DNA of 14,590 bases from Hepatocystis sp. ex Piliocolobus tephrosceles (taxonomy: Eukaryota > Apicomplexa > Aconoidasida > Haemosporida > Plasmodiidae): positions 1-14,590 of the forward strand of contig CABPSV020000018.1 of assembly GCA_902459845.2 (NCBI GenBank). The letters run 5' to 3'. The position numbers were made by a program, and so were the translations under genes. Of the stretch, positions 14,406 to 14,590 are shown one piece after another. The notes under the pieces were generated by a model. The model made no database searches, was not told the DNA's origin, and saw nothing but the letters and a program-made list of their open reading frames with translations. The first letter of the stretch is position 1. Each line of letters starts with the position of its first letter.

Positions 14406-14590
14406 TGGTAGCTCTTACTATGAAAAACGTTTACAACTATAGTTGGTGGTATCCCATTCAATCGCTTAATCATATAATTAAAAATTGTAGTATTAAATGT
14501 ATAATCAAACAATTGCGATTTATTATATAACTTCAATATTTTATTAATTTGTTCAAACGAATATTTATATACATTTTGTTGAAAAGTGTC
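12721..14590 (-). CDS. helical-repeat protein of the HPR/OPR type, probably an organellar RNA-binding protein (5' end outside the window)
   Basis: Two exons are visible on the minus strand: 14590-14419 (open to the edge) and 14201-12721, joined in phase 1 (CATA|GTAAGA donor, TTCTTTAG acceptor). They give 550 residues plus stop, and the start lies to the right of the window. The protein is built of ~37-38-residue alpha-helical units, seen in series such as SFEQINKILKLY, TIVVNVFHNLVKSG, HHLTLLLNSFAKC, NITNAVHYMAKF and EFSNILWSLSKL. The intron falls inside one unit, and splicing restores it. Such repeats resemble the heptatricopeptide (HPR) and octatricopeptide (OPR) families, which mostly bind RNA in mitochondria or plastids. 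A Ser/Asn/Asp-rich insert (about 13,090-13,370) interrupts the repeats. No RAP domain follows; the C-terminus ends in a Lys-rich helical segment. Family assignment is by pattern, and the target RNA is unknown. Confidence 0.75.
14202..14418 (-). other. intron of the helical-repeat gene
   Basis: A 217-nt phase-1 intron with donor A|GTAAGA and a pyrimidine-rich acceptor ending TTCTCTTCTTTAG. It contains a 31-base poly(A) tract on the transcribed sense (poly(T) at 14374-14404 on the plus strand) and a perfect 18-bp palindrome at 14287-14304. Frames that run into it from either exon end in Lys-rich or Phe-rich strings and are not coding. Confidence 0.85.
14287..14304. other. 18-bp perfect palindrome in the intron of the helical-repeat gene
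   Basis: AGTACACATATGTGTACT is its own reverse complement. Lying in an intron, it could fold as a hairpin in the pre-mRNA or be a dyad protein-binding site. No function is shown. Confidence 0.8.

Overview
The window looks like a chromosome-internal piece of a malaria-parasite genome, Plasmodium of the P. falciparum / Laverania type. This rests on the extreme A+T content, long poly(A)/poly(T) and (AT)n tracts between genes, coding islands interrupted by Asn/Lys/Ser-rich low-complexity inserts, many minisatellites, and short GT-AG introns with T-rich 3' ends. I see no mobile element, CRISPR array, rRNA or tRNA.

Layout, left to right. Positions 1-151 hold a G-rich 12-bp minisatellite that may be the 3' end of a plus-strand gene leaving the left edge (weak). 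Positions 152-2140 are intergenic, with minisatellites, hairpins and a speculative small multi-exon minus-strand gene. Positions 2141-4783 (+) are a single-exon PARN-family DEDDh deadenylase with all catalytic residues. Positions 4784-6550 are repeat-rich intergenic DNA. Positions 6551-10382 (+) are a two-exon WD40 beta-propeller protein of about 1157 residues, heavily expanded by Ser/Asn repeats. Positions 10383-10895 are a convergent intergenic gap. Positions 10896-11604 (-) are a three-exon LSm5 gene of 101 residues; its exons are too short for a long-ORF search to show. Positions 11605-12720 are intergenic. Positions 12721-14590 (-) are the 3' part of a helical-repeat protein of the HPR/OPR type, with at least two exons, running off the right edge.

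Three of the four firm genes belong to RNA metabolism: a poly(A)/oligo(A) exonuclease, a U6/decay Lsm-ring subunit, and a helical-repeat protein of a class that usually binds organellar RNA. The PARN homologue has a basic N-terminal extension ending in an R-R-Y/S motif that resembles a mitochondrial cleavage site. A mitochondrial RNA 3'-end role, possibly parallel to the helical-repeat protein, is therefore a testable hypothesis. Nothing in the sequence shows co-regulation: the genes are separate transcription units on both strands.

The hunt gave no clearly new multi-gene system. The most useful observations are the putative mitochondrial PARN with its R3H domain split by a large insert, a 12-bp-paired hairpin starting exactly on the PARN stop codon, a G-rich repeat at the left edge, a 20-bp array of phased dyads, tandem repeats used as polypyrimidine tracts at two splice acceptors, and a possible five-exon small gene at 1257-1931.
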